Source: PWPR01 sp046542315 (GTDB taxonomy: Bacteria > Bacillota > UBA994 > PWPR01). From it: 64,000 nucleotides of DNA. The stretch lies in contig JBKHBO010000003.1 in assembly GCA_046542315.1 (NCBI GenBank), forward strand, positions 1-64,000, in the 5' to 3' direction. Shown piece by piece: positions 36,465-44,734 of this stretch; position 1 is the first letter of the stretch, and each line of letters begins with the position of its first letter. Both the position numbers and the translations under genes were made by a program. The notes below the pieces were generated by a model. It saw only the letters and a program-made list of their open reading frames with translations, was not told the origin of the DNA and searched no databases.

Positions 36465-37379
36465 ATGAGTTTTATAAAAAAGATGAAAAAGGGTCTAAGT
36501 AAGACAAGAAATAGTTTAGCTAAAAAAATATATGACACTTTTTTGAAGTATAAATATGTTAGTGAAGAGTTGTATGAAGAGCTTGAAGAAACACTGATAA
36601 CCTCAGATATAAGTGCTGAACTAGCTTTTGAGTTTTTAGATAGCTTAAGAGAGAGAGCTCATAAAGATAAGATTGAAGATGCTCAAGAGCTATATAAAGC
36701 ATTACAAAGCATTATTATTGATGAAATTCCGGAAGAGTCAGAGTTAAACATTAACAATGAGCTGTCAGTAATTCTACTAGTTGGAGTTAATGGTGTTGGA
36801 AAAACCACTTCAGCGGGTAAGATTGCTCAAATGTTAAAAGATAAAAATAAAAAGGTTATGCTAGTTGCTGCAGATACATTTAGAGCAGCTGCAGCTGAAC
36901 AACTATCTATATGGGCCGAAAGAACTAATAGTTTAATTGTAAAACATGATGCAGGAGGGGATCCTGCTGCAGTTATTTATGATGCAATTCATTCTGCAAG
37001 AGCAAAAGGGGTAGATGTATTAATAGTAGATACGGCTGGCAGATTGCACAATAAGAAGAATTTAATGAATGAGTTAGCTAAAATTAATAGAGTTCTTTCA
37101 AGAGAAATTGATGGGGCTCCACATGAAACTCTTTTAGTAATTGATGCCACTACTGGCCAAAATGGATTGTATCAAGCTGAAGCTTTTAATGAAGCTACAG
37201 ATTTAACAGGTATGATTTTAACCAAGATGGATGGTACAGCAAAAGGTGGAATTGTTTTTAATATTTCAAAAAACTTTGGTGTTCCAGTGAAGTTTATTGG
37301 CGTAGGAGAAAAGGTAGATGACTTAATTCCTTTTGATAAGAAAGACTTTATTGAAGCATTATTTGAGGATGTCAAGTAA
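36465..37379 (+). CDS. ftsY: Signal recognition particle receptor FtsY
   Basis: SRP GTPase receptor for co-translational membrane targeting. The N domain is short (no long acidic A region). G1 is GVNGVGKTTSAGKIA near residues 107-121, followed by DTFRAAAAEQL, VDTAGRLHNKKNLM, and TKMDGTAKGG. Length is 304 residues. ATG 36465 is preceded by AAGGAG. The TAA stop lies in the loop of a terminator hairpin just after it. Confidence 0.96.
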   Translation: MSFIKKMKKGLSKTRNSLAKKIYDTFLKYKYVSEELYEELEETLITSDISAELAFEFLDSLRERAHKDKIEDAQELYKALQSIIIDEIPEESELNINNELSVILLVGVNGVGKTTSAGKIAQMLKDKNKKVMLVAADTFRAAAAEQLSIWAERTNSLIVKHDAGGDPAAVIYDAIHSARAKGVDVLIVDTAGRLHNKKNLMNELAKINRVLSREIDGAPHETLLVIDATTGQNGLYQAEAFNEATDLTGMILTKMDGTAKGGIVFNISKNFGVPVKFIGVGEKVDDLIPFDKKDFIEALFEDVK

Positions 37380-37402
37380 AAACACTTGACATTTCTTTAT
37401 TT
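37369..37402 (+). terminator. Intrinsic terminator of the smc-ftsY unit, overlapping the next promoter
   Basis: ATGTCAAGT (37369-37377) pairs with ACTTGACAT (37384-37392) around a 6-nt loop, followed by TTCTTTATTT. The 5' arm is ftsY coding sequence including the first base of its stop codon. The 3' arm contains the TTGACA -35 box of the ylxM promoter. Confidence 0.72.
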
Positions 37403-37413
37403 GGTGATAAAAT
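37386..37413 (+). promoter_or_regulatory. Sigma-A-type promoter of the ylxM-ffh-rpsP operon
   Basis: Perfect -35 TTGACA (37386-37391) and TAAAAT (37408-37413) with 16 nt between, plus an extended -10 TG at 37405-37406. The likely start is near 37420, which would exclude the in-frame ATG at 37420 and support ATG 37438 for ylxM. Confidence 0.88.
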
Positions 37414-37437
37414 ATATAAATGTGCTTGGAGGAAGCT

Positions 37438-37773
37438 ATGATTGAACATACGATAAGGATTAATTATTTATTAGATTTTTATAAGATGTTATTAACAGAT
37501 AAGCAAAAATTTGCTTTAGAGATGTATTATCAAGAAGATTTGTCACTAGTAGAGATAGCTCAAAACTTAGATGTTAGTAGGCAAGCAATATATGATTTGT
37601 TAAAAAGAGGCGAAGGTATTTTAGAAGAGTATGAAGAAAAGTTACAACTCTATAGTAAATACATCAATAGACAAGAAAAAGCTGATAAAATAATCGAGTT
37701 CATTAGTGAAAACATTGAAAGAAATGAAACAAAAGAAAAACTCATAATAAGAATACAGAAATTAGTTGATTAG
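37438..37773 (+). CDS. ylxM: YlxM family SRP-associated DNA-binding-like protein
   Basis: 111-residue sigma-70 region 4-like helix-turn-helix protein that always precedes ffh in Gram-positives. The HTH is LSLVEIAQNLDVSRQAIYDL at about 40-59, with a coiled-coil tail after it. Streptococcal work links YlxM to SRP assembly and stimulation of its GTPase. ATG 37438 follows GGAGG at 37429-37433. Confidence 0.94.
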   Translation: MIEHTIRINYLLDFYKMLLTDKQKFALEMYYQEDLSLVEIAQNLDVSRQAIYDLLKRGEGILEEYEEKLQLYSKYINRQEKADKIIEFISENIERNETKEKLIIRIQKLVD

Positions 37774-37784
37774 GAGGTGAAGTT

Positions 37785-39119
37785 ATGGCATTTGAAGGAC
37801 TTTCAGAAAAACTACAAGAAACATTCAAGTCCTTAAGAGGAAAAGGTAAGCTTTCTGAAAAAGATGTAAAAAGTGCAATGCGTGAAGTTCGCATGGCTCT
37901 TTTGCAAGCTGACGTAAACTTCAAAGTTGTAAAAGAATTTATTAGTAATGTGCAAGAGAGAGCTGTAGGAGAGAGTGTATTAAAAAGCATAACTCCTGGT
38001 CAACAAGTTATTAAGATAGTTAATGATGAGTTGGTAAAACTGTTGGGAGGTTCAAGTGTTAAACTTGAGTTATCAAAGAGCAAACCTCACTCAATTGTAC
38101 TAGCCGGATTGCAGGGCGCAGGTAAAACTACTCATGCAGGTAAACTAGCGCAACACTTAAGAAAAAATGGGAGAAGCCCGTTATTAGTAGCTTGTGATAT
38201 TTACAGACCAGCAGCAATTGAACAATTAAAAATAATAGGAAAACAATTAGATATAGATGTCTTTAGTATGGAGAATGAGAAGAATGTAGTAAAGATTGCG
38301 AAAGAAGCAAAAAACTATGCTATTAATAAAGCAAACGATGTATTAATAGTTGATACAGCAGGTAGACTGCATATAGATGAAAAATTGATGGATGAACTTA
38401 ATTCTTTAGCAGAGTTTTTGAATCCAGACGAACTATTATTAGTAGTAGATGGTATGACAGGACAAGATGCAGTAAACGTTGCTCAAACATTTAAGAAAGA
38501 TCTTGATTTAACTGGCGCTATAATGACGAAGTTAGACGGAGATACTCGAGGTGGAGCAGCATTATCTATCCGTGCAGTGACTGGAGTACCAATCAAATTT
38601 ATTGGTACTGGTGAGAAGCTTAATGCACTTGAATCTTTCCATCCAGATAGAATGGCATCAAGAATTTTAGGTATGGGTGATGTATTAACTCTCATAGAAA
38701 AAGCACAAGATTCTGCCAATGAACAAAAAATGAAAGAATTAGAAGAAAAGATTAGAAAAGATAAATTTACTTTTAATGATTTCTTAGTGCAATTAGAGCA
38801 GATGAAAAATATGGGTCCTTTAGAAGATTTATTAAGTATGATCCCAGGCATGGGTAATGCTAAACAATTAAAAAACTTACAAGTTGATGACAATGAGTTG
38901 AAAAGCATAGAGGCAATTGTTCTATCGATGACTTTAAAGGAAAGAGAAAATCCCGAGATCATTAACTCTAGTAGAAAGAGAAGGATTGCAAAGGGTAGTG
39001 GTACAAATGTACCAATGGTTAACAGATTACTTAAACAATTTTCTCAAACAAGAAAGATGTTAAAACAGTTTAACTCTTCAAGCAAGAGTAATAAATCACG
39101 ATTTAAATTACCATTTTAA
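37785..39119 (+). CDS. ffh: Signal recognition particle protein Ffh (SRP54)
   Basis: SRP GTPase that binds signal sequences and 4.5S/6S RNA. NG domain: G1 GLQGAGKTTHAGKLA near 108-122, DIYRPAAIEQL, VDTAGRLHID, TKLDGDTRGG. The methionine-rich M domain runs from about 300 with IPGMGNAKQL and the RNA-binding KGSGTNVPMVNRLLKQF. Length is 444 residues. ATG has TAGGAGGTGA upstream. It shares an operon with ylxM and the rpsP block. Confidence 0.98.
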   Translation: MAFEGLSEKLQETFKSLRGKGKLSEKDVKSAMREVRMALLQADVNFKVVKEFISNVQERAVGESVLKSITPGQQVIKIVNDELVKLLGGSSVKLELSKSKPHSIVLAGLQGAGKTTHAGKLAQHLRKNGRSPLLVACDIYRPAAIEQLKIIGKQLDIDVFSMENEKNVVKIAKEAKNYAINKANDVLIVDTAGRLHIDEKLMDELNSLAEFLNPDELLLVVDGMTGQDAVNVAQTFKKDLDLTGAIMTKLDGDTRGGAALSIRAVTGVPIKFIGTGEKLNALESFHPDRMASRILGMGDVLTLIEKAQDSANEQKMKELEEKIRKDKFTFNDFLVQLEQMKNMGPLEDLLSMIPGMGNAKQLKNLQVDDNELKSIEAIVLSMTLKERENPEIINSSRKRRIAKGSGTNVPMVNRLLKQFSQTRKMLKQFNSSSKSNKSRFKLPF

Positions 39120-39137
39120 CTGAGAGGAGGTGGCAAT

Positions 39138-39392
39138 ATGGCGACAAAAATTAGATTAAAAAGATTAGGTGCAAAAAAATCACCTTTTTACAGAATTGTA
39201 ATAGCAGATTCTAGAGCACCTAGAGATGGAAAATTCATTGAAGAAATTGGCTATTATAATCCGACACGAGATCCATCAGAATTAAGTGTGAAGGTAGATA
39301 GAGCTAAGTATTGGTTAGGTACAGGTGCTCAACCATCTAGAACAGTAAAAACTATTTTTAACAAAGCAGGAGTCTATGATGAGGAGGCGTAA
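39138..39392 (+). CDS. rpsP: 30S ribosomal protein S16
   Basis: 84-residue small-subunit protein. It starts MATKIRLKRLGAKKSPFYRI and contains the ADSRAPRDGKFIEEIGYYNP signature. GAGGAGGTGG precedes the ATG. First gene of the conserved rpsP-khpA-ylqD-rimM-trmD-rplS run. Confidence 0.98.
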   Translation: MATKIRLKRLGAKKSPFYRIVIADSRAPRDGKFIEEIGYYNPTRDPSELSVKVDRAKYWLGTGAQPSRTVKTIFNKAGVYDEEA

Positions 39393-39395
39393 AGC

Positions 39396-39635
39396 ATGAA
39401 AGCTATTGTAGAATTAATGGCAAAGGCACTTGTAGATGATCCTGAAAATGTCAATGTAAATGAAAAAGAAGATGACAGAGGATTATTAATAGAATTAAGA
39501 GTTCCAGAGCATGATATGGGCAGAGTTATTGGTAAAAAAGGTAGAACAGCTAAAGCTATGCGTTCAATAGTAAAAGCTGCTGGAATGAGAACTGGTCAGC
39601 ATGTTTGGATTGATATAGATGTCCATGGAAAATAG
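39396..39635 (+). CDS. khpA: KH-domain RNA-binding protein KhpA (YlqC)
   Basis: Single type II KH domain, 79 residues, with the GxxG-type loop in MGRVIGKKGRTAKAMR. In streptococci KhpA pairs with KhpB/Jag/EloR and affects cell elongation. GAGGAGGCG lies just before, overlapping the rpsP stop. Its end overlaps ylqD by 17 nt. Confidence 0.96.
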   Translation: MKAIVELMAKALVDDPENVNVNEKEDDRGLLIELRVPEHDMGRVIGKKGRTAKAMRSIVKAAGMRTGQHVWIDIDVHGK

Positions 39636-40041
39636 CAAAGACACTATAGAAATTATAACTCCTGTCACAATTAAATCGATTGTAACAGAAGATCTAATTA
39701 CCTCAATAAAAAATAGAATTGAGGACAGTTTAGAAACATTGACTCAAAAAATACACCAACTTGATTATCAAAAGCAGTATTTAGAAATGCAAAAGAATAA
39801 AGATGATTCTGCTAAAGAAAAAACTTATGCCCAAATTAGGCAAGTAGAAAATGATATTAGATCTCAGATTCAAAGAATTAAGGACCAAGAAGCCCAAGTT
39901 GACTCATGGGAATTAGGCCAAGAAGTAGTTATGACAAAAAGAGACAGCATAAGTAGATATAAAGTTGGAGATAAATTTCATGAAGATGAACAATATCAAA
40001 TCATTGTAAAAGATGGTGTAATTCAAGAAATAAGAAGGTAG
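39619..40041 (+). CDS. ylqD: YlqD family protein
   Basis: 140-residue YlqD homologue of unknown function found between khpA and rimM in Bacillota. An N-terminal segment is followed by a coiled coil (about 30-85, rich in Gln, Lys and Glu) and a small beta-rich C-terminus (YKVGDKFHEDEQYQIIV). ATG 39619 or ATG 39625 could start it; neither has a strong ribosome site, suggesting coupling to khpA, which it overlaps. Confidence 0.85.
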   Translation: MSMENSKDTIEIITPVTIKSIVTEDLITSIKNRIEDSLETLTQKIHQLDYQKQYLEMQKNKDDSAKEKTYAQIRQVENDIRSQIQRIKDQEAQVDSWELGQEVVMTKRDSISRYKVGDKFHEDEQYQIIVKDGVIQEIRR

Positions 40042-40046
40042 CAAAA

Positions 40047-40565
40047 ATGGTAGATAGATTTATAAAAGTAGCTAAATTAGGATCACCACATGGTCTTAAA
40101 GGATATGTTAAAATAATACCTATCATAGATCCTCCTGAATTATTACATGAACTACAAAGCATATTTTTTGAGAATGATAGTAACAACTATATGCAACTAG
40201 ATATAGAAGTAATGAAGCCATATAAAAAAAATAGTTGGCTATTCAAGGCTAAACAGTGGCAATCAATAGATGATATTGAGAACTTTGTTAATATGTATTT
40301 GGTTTGTAATAAAGAAGAATTACCAAAGCTAGCTAAAAATCAATATTACATAGGTGATATTATAGGTTGTACAGTAGTCGATTTGGACAATAAATATCTG
40401 GGCAAGATTTTAGATGTTTTACAATACTCTTCTAGTGATATATACAAGATAGGAGAGGGTAGTAAGAGTTTTCTTTTGCCTGCTGTTAAAGAGTTTATTA
40501 AAGATATTAATATTGATAAGAAACTAGTTCAGGTTAAATTACCAGAGGGAATAGAGGAAATATAG
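40047..40565 (+). CDS. rimM: Ribosome maturation factor RimM
   Basis: 30S assembly factor that binds S19 and helps mature the 16S head domain. The N-terminal RimM domain begins FIKVAKLGSPHGLKGYVKI. A C-terminal PRC-barrel follows (IGCTVVDLDNKYLGKI, LLPAVKEFIKDI). Length is 172 residues. ATG 5 nt after ylqD, with GAAGG upstream. Confidence 0.96.
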   Translation: MVDRFIKVAKLGSPHGLKGYVKIIPIIDPPELLHELQSIFFENDSNNYMQLDIEVMKPYKKNSWLFKAKQWQSIDDIENFVNMYLVCNKEELPKLAKNQYYIGDIIGCTVVDLDNKYLGKILDVLQYSSSDIYKIGEGSKSFLLPAVKEFIKDINIDKKLVQVKLPEGIEEI

Positions 40566-40566
40566 A

Positions 40567-41256
40567 ATGAAAATTTCAATATTGACGATTTTTCCTGAGT
40601 ATGTAATTAGTTGTCTTGATTATAGTATAATTGGCAAAGCTATAAATAATAATTTAGTTGAAGTCGATGTTATTAATATTCGAGACTATGCATTAGATAA
40701 ACATAAAATGACGGATGATTCTCCTTATGGTGGAGGCGCTGGTATGATTATGAAACCAGAGCCGATTTTTAATGCTTTTGATGATATTGAACCAGACTTT
40801 CACTCAATATTAATGACTCCACAGGGTAAAAGGCTGAATCAAGAAAAAGTTATAAGTCTTTCAGAGCATAATCATATTGTAATTTTATGTGGACATTACG
40901 AGGGAATTGACCAAAGAGTACGGGATAAACTTATAGATGAAGAAATTTCTATAGGAGACTACGTATTAACTGGGGGAGAACTGCCAGCTATTATACTGGT
41001 TGACGCTATTTCCAGATATATTCCAGGAGTTTTAGGGAATGAAGAAAGTTTGATAGAAGAATCTTTTGTTAACGATTTGTTAGAATATCCGCATTATACT
41101 AGACCAAGAAGTTATAGGGGTATGGAGGTGCCAGAAGTGTTGCTTTCTGGTAACCATCAATTAATCGCTAAATGGAGAAAAGAAAAATCTATAAATAAAA
41201 CTAAAGAGGTAAGAAAAGACTTGCTTGAAAAAAATAAGAACAGTGAAAAGAGGTGA
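40567..41256 (+). CDS. trmD: tRNA (guanine37-N1)-methyltransferase TrmD
   Basis: SPOUT-class SAM enzyme methylating G37 to prevent frameshifting. Motifs are ISILTIFPEYV, DDSPYGGGAGM, LCGHYEGIDQRV and IGDYVLTGGELPA, which form the trefoil-knot SAM site. Length is 229 residues. ATG begins one base after the rimM stop. rplS follows 4 nt downstream. Confidence 0.98.
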   Translation: MKISILTIFPEYVISCLDYSIIGKAINNNLVEVDVINIRDYALDKHKMTDDSPYGGGAGMIMKPEPIFNAFDDIEPDFHSILMTPQGKRLNQEKVISLSEHNHIVILCGHYEGIDQRVRDKLIDEEISIGDYVLTGGELPAIILVDAISRYIPGVLGNEESLIEESFVNDLLEYPHYTRPRSYRGMEVPEVLLSGNHQLIAKWRKEKSINKTKEVRKDLLEKNKNSEKR

Positions 41257-41260
41257 CACA

Positions 41261-41602
41261 ATGGATTTAATAAGATCTATAGAGAATGAACAAATGAAAA
41301 AAGATGTTCCAGATTTTAAACCTGGAGATACTGTTCGTGTTCATGTTAAAGTAGTTGAGGGGTCTAGAGAAAGAATTCAGGTTTTCGAAGGAATTGTAAT
41401 GAAGAAAAAAGGCGGTAGCTCTAAGGAGACCTTTACTGTTAGAAGAGTATCTTATGGTGTAGGAACAGAAAGAGTTTTTCCAGTCCATTCTCCTAAATTA
41501 GATAAAATTGAGGTTGTTCGTAAGGGTAGTGTTAGAAGAGCAAAACTTAATTATTTAAGAAAGAGAAAAGGAAAGTCAGCTAGAGTCAGAGAAAAAAGAT
41601 AA
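41261..41602 (+). CDS. rplS: 50S ribosomal protein L19
   Basis: 113-residue large-subunit protein. Signatures are FKPGDTVRVHVKVVEG, RIQVFEGIVMKKKGG and the C-terminal RRAKLNYLRKRKGK. ATG 41261 is preceded by AGAGGTGA. A long terminator stem follows within 7 nt of the stop, ending the ffh-rplS operon. Confidence 0.98.
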   Translation: MDLIRSIENEQMKKDVPDFKPGDTVRVHVKVVEGSRERIQVFEGIVMKKKGGSSKETFTVRRVSYGVGTERVFPVHSPKLDKIEVVRKGSVRRAKLNYLRKRKGKSARVREKR

Positions 41603-41608
41603 TTAAAT

Positions 41609-41648
41609 AAGCATATTGGAAATAAGATAATTCCGATATGCTTTTTTC
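41609..41648 (+). terminator. Intrinsic terminator after rplS
   Basis: 13-bp stem AAGCATATTGGAA / TTCCGATATGCTT (one G-T pair) at 41609-41621 and 41631-41643, with a 9-nt loop, followed by TTTTT. Clear end of the ribosomal operon. Confidence 0.9.
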
Positions 41649-41702
41649 ATTTTAAAAATATGTGTATATCTAATTAAATATGAAAAATTATTCAATAAAC
41701 AT

Positions 41703-41731
41703 TTGAAAAAACTAGTTATGTCTAATATTAT
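41703..41731 (+). promoter_or_regulatory. Sigma-A-type promoter of rbgA-rnhB
   Basis: TTGAAA (41703-41708) and TATTAT (41726-41731) with 17 nt between, in the 172-nt gap behind the rplS terminator. The rest of the gap (about 41650-41700) is AT-rich with nothing recognisable. Confidence 0.7.
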
Positions 41732-41783
41732 AGAGAAGGTATGGGAAATATCATATTAAAAATTATTTAAAGAGGTGAGTAAC

Positions 41784-42593
41784 ATTAATATACATTGGTA
41801 TCCAGGTCACATGAATAAAGCAATGAACAACATAAAAGACCTTGTAAAACAAGTAGATGCTGTTGTTGAAGTTAGAGATGCAAGAATACCTATGACTAGT
41901 AGTAATCCTGAATTAAGGTCAATAATTAATGGTAAGCCTCTTATAATCATTCTTAATAAGTCTGACTTAGCTAGTAAAGAGGGAAACGAGATATGGCTTG
42001 AATGGTTTGATAAGACAAACCAACAAGTTATAGTAACAAATAGCAAAAATAATAAGAGGCGCAAAAATGATTTAAAAATGATTGCTAGTTATGCAGAGAA
42101 TTTTGTTAAGAAGAGTAGAATCACAAAAAAGCCTTTACGTATTCCAAGAATATTGATTGTAGGAATTCCTAACGTTGGGAAGTCATCAATAATCAACTAT
42201 TTAACTGGAAGAAAAGCAGCAAGGATAGGTGCAAAGCCAGGACTTACTAGAGGTAAACAAATGATCACAGTTGCTGATAAAATTCAAATAGTTGATACTC
42301 CAGGGGTTTTATGGCCTAAAATCGAGAATAAAGAAGATGGTATAAAGCTCGCATCAACGGGAGCAATAAAAGATACAAACTTTGAGATTGATGACATAAT
42401 TGAATTTATTGTAAGCCTAGTAGATAAAGAAGTTTTTTGGTATGATTATGTAGAGAATTTCGCAAAAAATAGGAATTTTCTTTTGTCAGAAGATAGATAT
42501 GATGTAAACAGAGCAAAGCAAACTATATTGCTTGAATTCCAAGAAGGAAGTCTTGGTAAATTTACTCTAGAGAGACCAAAAGATGAATTTTAA
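41784..42593 (+). CDS. rbgA: Ribosome biogenesis GTPase RbgA (YlqF), probable AUU start
   Basis: Circularly permuted GTPase for late 50S assembly. NKSD-type G4 (ILNKSD) precedes G1 (GIPNVGKSSIINYL) and G3 (DTPG). The protein begins NIHWYPGHMNKA, matching the family start (M-x-I-x-W-F/Y-P-G-H-M). No ATG, GTG or TTG lies at that position; the codon is ATT at 41784. An AGAGGTGAG site is perfectly spaced, with 8 nt from its GAGG to this codon. The only upstream candidate, GTG 41775, lies inside that site and has no site of its own. Length is 269 residues. It overlaps rnhB by 11 nt. Confidence 0.9.
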   Translation: MNIHWYPGHMNKAMNNIKDLVKQVDAVVEVRDARIPMTSSNPELRSIINGKPLIIILNKSDLASKEGNEIWLEWFDKTNQQVIVTNSKNNKRRKNDLKMIASYAENFVKKSRITKKPLRIPRILIVGIPNVGKSSIINYLTGRKAARIGAKPGLTRGKQMITVADKIQIVDTPGVLWPKIENKEDGIKLASTGAIKDTNFEIDDIIEFIVSLVDKEVFWYDYVENFAKNRNFLLSEDRYDVNRAKQTILLEFQEGSLGKFTLERPKDEF

Positions 42594-43362
42594 CAAAAAA
42601 ACTATTAAAGAGATTAATCATATACTCAAAGCTAGAAGATTAGAAGATGATTATAGAAATATCATTGCAACTTTAGTAGGTGATGATAGAAAAGGTGTTC
42701 AAAAACTATGTGAGAGAGAATTGAAGTATCTAGATCAGCTTGAAGAAGAAAAAAAAATGTGTGAAAAAATGTTTTCTTTTGAAAAAGAACTAAACTTCAA
42801 AGGTTATAATTACATAGCAGGAATAGATGAAGCTGGTAGAGGACCACTAGCAGGTCCAGTCGTAGTAGCTTCAGTCATATTAGGAGAGCTTGAGCCTGAT
42901 GTTTTATATCAGGACTCTAAAATAATTTCACAGAATAAGAGAGAAAATTTGTATGATTATATTGTCAATAATTCAATTAGTTACTCAATAAGTGTAATTG
43001 ACTGTAAAAGAATTGATGAAGTTAATATTTTAAATGCAACATTAGAAGGCATGAGAGAATGTGTAGTAAACTTAAAAAAACAACCTGAATATGTTTTAGT
43101 AGATGGCAATATGAAAATACCTAATATCAAAGTCAACCAAAATAACTATATAGGCGGTGATGCAAAAGTAAGGGTTATCTCAGCAGCATCAATATTAGCA
43201 AAAGTTTATAGAGATAGGATAATGACTGAGTTTGATAAGAAGTATCCGCTATATAAATTTGCTAAGCATAAGGGTTATGGAACACAAGAACATATAGCTT
43301 TAATTCAAAAGTATGGACCTTGTGAGATTCATAGACAAAGTTTTTTAAGTAATATTTTATAA
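42583..43362 (+). CDS. rnhB: Ribonuclease HII
   Basis: Removes misincorporated ribonucleotides and RNA primers from RNA-DNA hybrids. The catalytic motif is AGIDEAGRGPLAGPVV, with the later acids in DSKIIS and YRDRIM. It has the long N-terminal extension (about 75 residues) typical of Bacillus-type RNase HII. Length is 259 residues. Coupled to rbgA by overlap. Confidence 0.97.
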   Translation: MNFNKKTIKEINHILKARRLEDDYRNIIATLVGDDRKGVQKLCERELKYLDQLEEEKKMCEKMFSFEKELNFKGYNYIAGIDEAGRGPLAGPVVVASVILGELEPDVLYQDSKIISQNKRENLYDYIVNNSISYSISVIDCKRIDEVNILNATLEGMRECVVNLKKQPEYVLVDGNMKIPNIKVNQNNYIGGDAKVRVISAASILAKVYRDRIMTEFDKKYPLYKFAKHKGYGTQEHIALIQKYGPCEIHRQSFLSNIL

Positions 43363-43405
43363 AAGTTGTTAGTGAAGTTGAAATATAAGTTTAGGAGGAA
43401 TAAGG

Positions 43406-44722
43406 GTGGCAGCTGAAACTTTTAAGGGGGGAATACACCCTCCAGAGCACAAAGAATATACAGAGGATTTAGCAATTGAAAAATTGCCTTTGCCTAAAAC
43501 TGTAGTGATTCCACTTCTTCAACATATAGGAGCACCTTGTGAGCCAATAGTTAAAGTGAAAGATCATGTTAAAGTTGGACAAAAGATTGCTGAGATGCAG
43601 GGATTTGTATCTGCACCAATCCATGCTACAGTTTCTGGAATTGTCAAAAAGATTAGTGACAGGGAAATTTCAAGTGGGAATAAAACTCTTTGTATTGAGA
43701 TTGAAAGTGATGAGAAAGATGAGTGGATACAAGAACCAATAAATCGCTCTCTAGAAGATTTGAGTCCTGCTGAAATTATTAATGTGATGAAAGAAGCTGG
43801 AATCGTAGGTATGGGTGGAGCAGGATTCCCTACACATGTTAAATTTTCTTTACCAGAGGATGTAAATGTAGACACAATAATATTGAATGGAGCAGAATGC
43901 GAGCCATATTTAACATGTGATTACAGATTAATGATGGAACATGGAGAAGAAGTTGTTTTTGGTTTAAAAGCAATGATGAAAGCAATAAAGATTAATAAAG
44001 GAATAATTGCTATTGAAAATAATAAACCTTTAGCAATAAAAACCATGCAGGAAATAACTAAAGACATAGATGAAATTAGAGTAGTAGCTTTAGAGACAAA
44101 ATATCCTCAAGGTGGAGAGAAACAGCTTATTGATGCTGTACTTAAGCGCCAGGTTCCATCGGGAAAATTACCAATGCATATAGGAGTAGTAGTCAACAAT
44201 ATACATACAGCGTACTCTGTGGGGATGGCTGTTAAAACAGGACTACCATTAGTGGAAAGAGTTTTAACAATAAGCGGTCAAGGAGTTAATGACCCTAAGA
44301 ATGTGCTTGTCAGATTCGGTATGTTGTATGAAGATATATTACAATACTGTGGCGGGTTGAAAGAGAATACTAAAAAAGTAGTAGTAAGTGCTCCTATGAC
44401 AGGTTTTGCACAATATAGATTAGATTTTCCAATCGATAAAAGAATCTCCGGTGTTGTAGCTCTAACAGATAATGAAATTAATATGACTCCTGAAAGCATA
44501 TGTATTAGATGTGGAAGATGTGTAGATGTGTGTCCTATTAATTTAGTACCTAGTAGACTAGATAAACTTGCACGATTAAAAAGATATGAACAGGCTGATG
44601 AATATAACATAATGGATTGTATAGAATGCAGCAGTTGTGCTTATATATGTCCTGCTCATAGACACTTATTGCAATCTATTGTAAGTGGAAAAAATGCTGT
44701 TAGAGCAATGAAGGACAATTAG
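43406..44722 (+). CDS. rnfC: Rnf electron transport complex subunit RnfC
   Basis: Peripheral cytoplasmic subunit that exchanges electrons with NAD in the ferredoxin:NAD+ oxidoreductase. N-terminal barrel-sandwich region (FVSAPIHATVSGIV), nucleotide/FMN-binding GMGGAGFPTHVKF at 135-147, and two ferredoxin clusters near the C-terminus (CIRCGRCVDVC and CIECSSCAYIC). Length is 438 residues, the compact Gram-positive form. GTG start with AGGAGG 7 nt upstream. First gene of rnfCDGEAB. No clear promoter was found in the 43-nt gap after rnhB. Confidence 0.97.
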   Translation: MAAETFKGGIHPPEHKEYTEDLAIEKLPLPKTVVIPLLQHIGAPCEPIVKVKDHVKVGQKIAEMQGFVSAPIHATVSGIVKKISDREISSGNKTLCIEIESDEKDEWIQEPINRSLEDLSPAEIINVMKEAGIVGMGGAGFPTHVKFSLPEDVNVDTIILNGAECEPYLTCDYRLMMEHGEEVVFGLKAMMKAIKINKGIIAIENNKPLAIKTMQEITKDIDEIRVVALETKYPQGGEKQLIDAVLKRQVPSGKLPMHIGVVVNNIHTAYSVGMAVKTGLPLVERVLTISGQGVNDPKNVLVRFGMLYEDILQYCGGLKENTKKVVVSAPMTGFAQYRLDFPIDKRISGVVALTDNEINMTPESICIRCGRCVDVCPINLVPSRLDKLARLKRYEQADEYNIMDCIECSSCAYICPAHRHLLQSIVSGKNAVRAMKDN

Positions 44723-44734
44723 GAGGGGATATAT

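Noticed and set aside
43363..43405. Promoter for rnfC (TTGTTA with TATAAG)
   Set aside because: The spacer is about 11 nt, too short for sigma-A; no better match was found, so the Rnf promoter remains unidentified.
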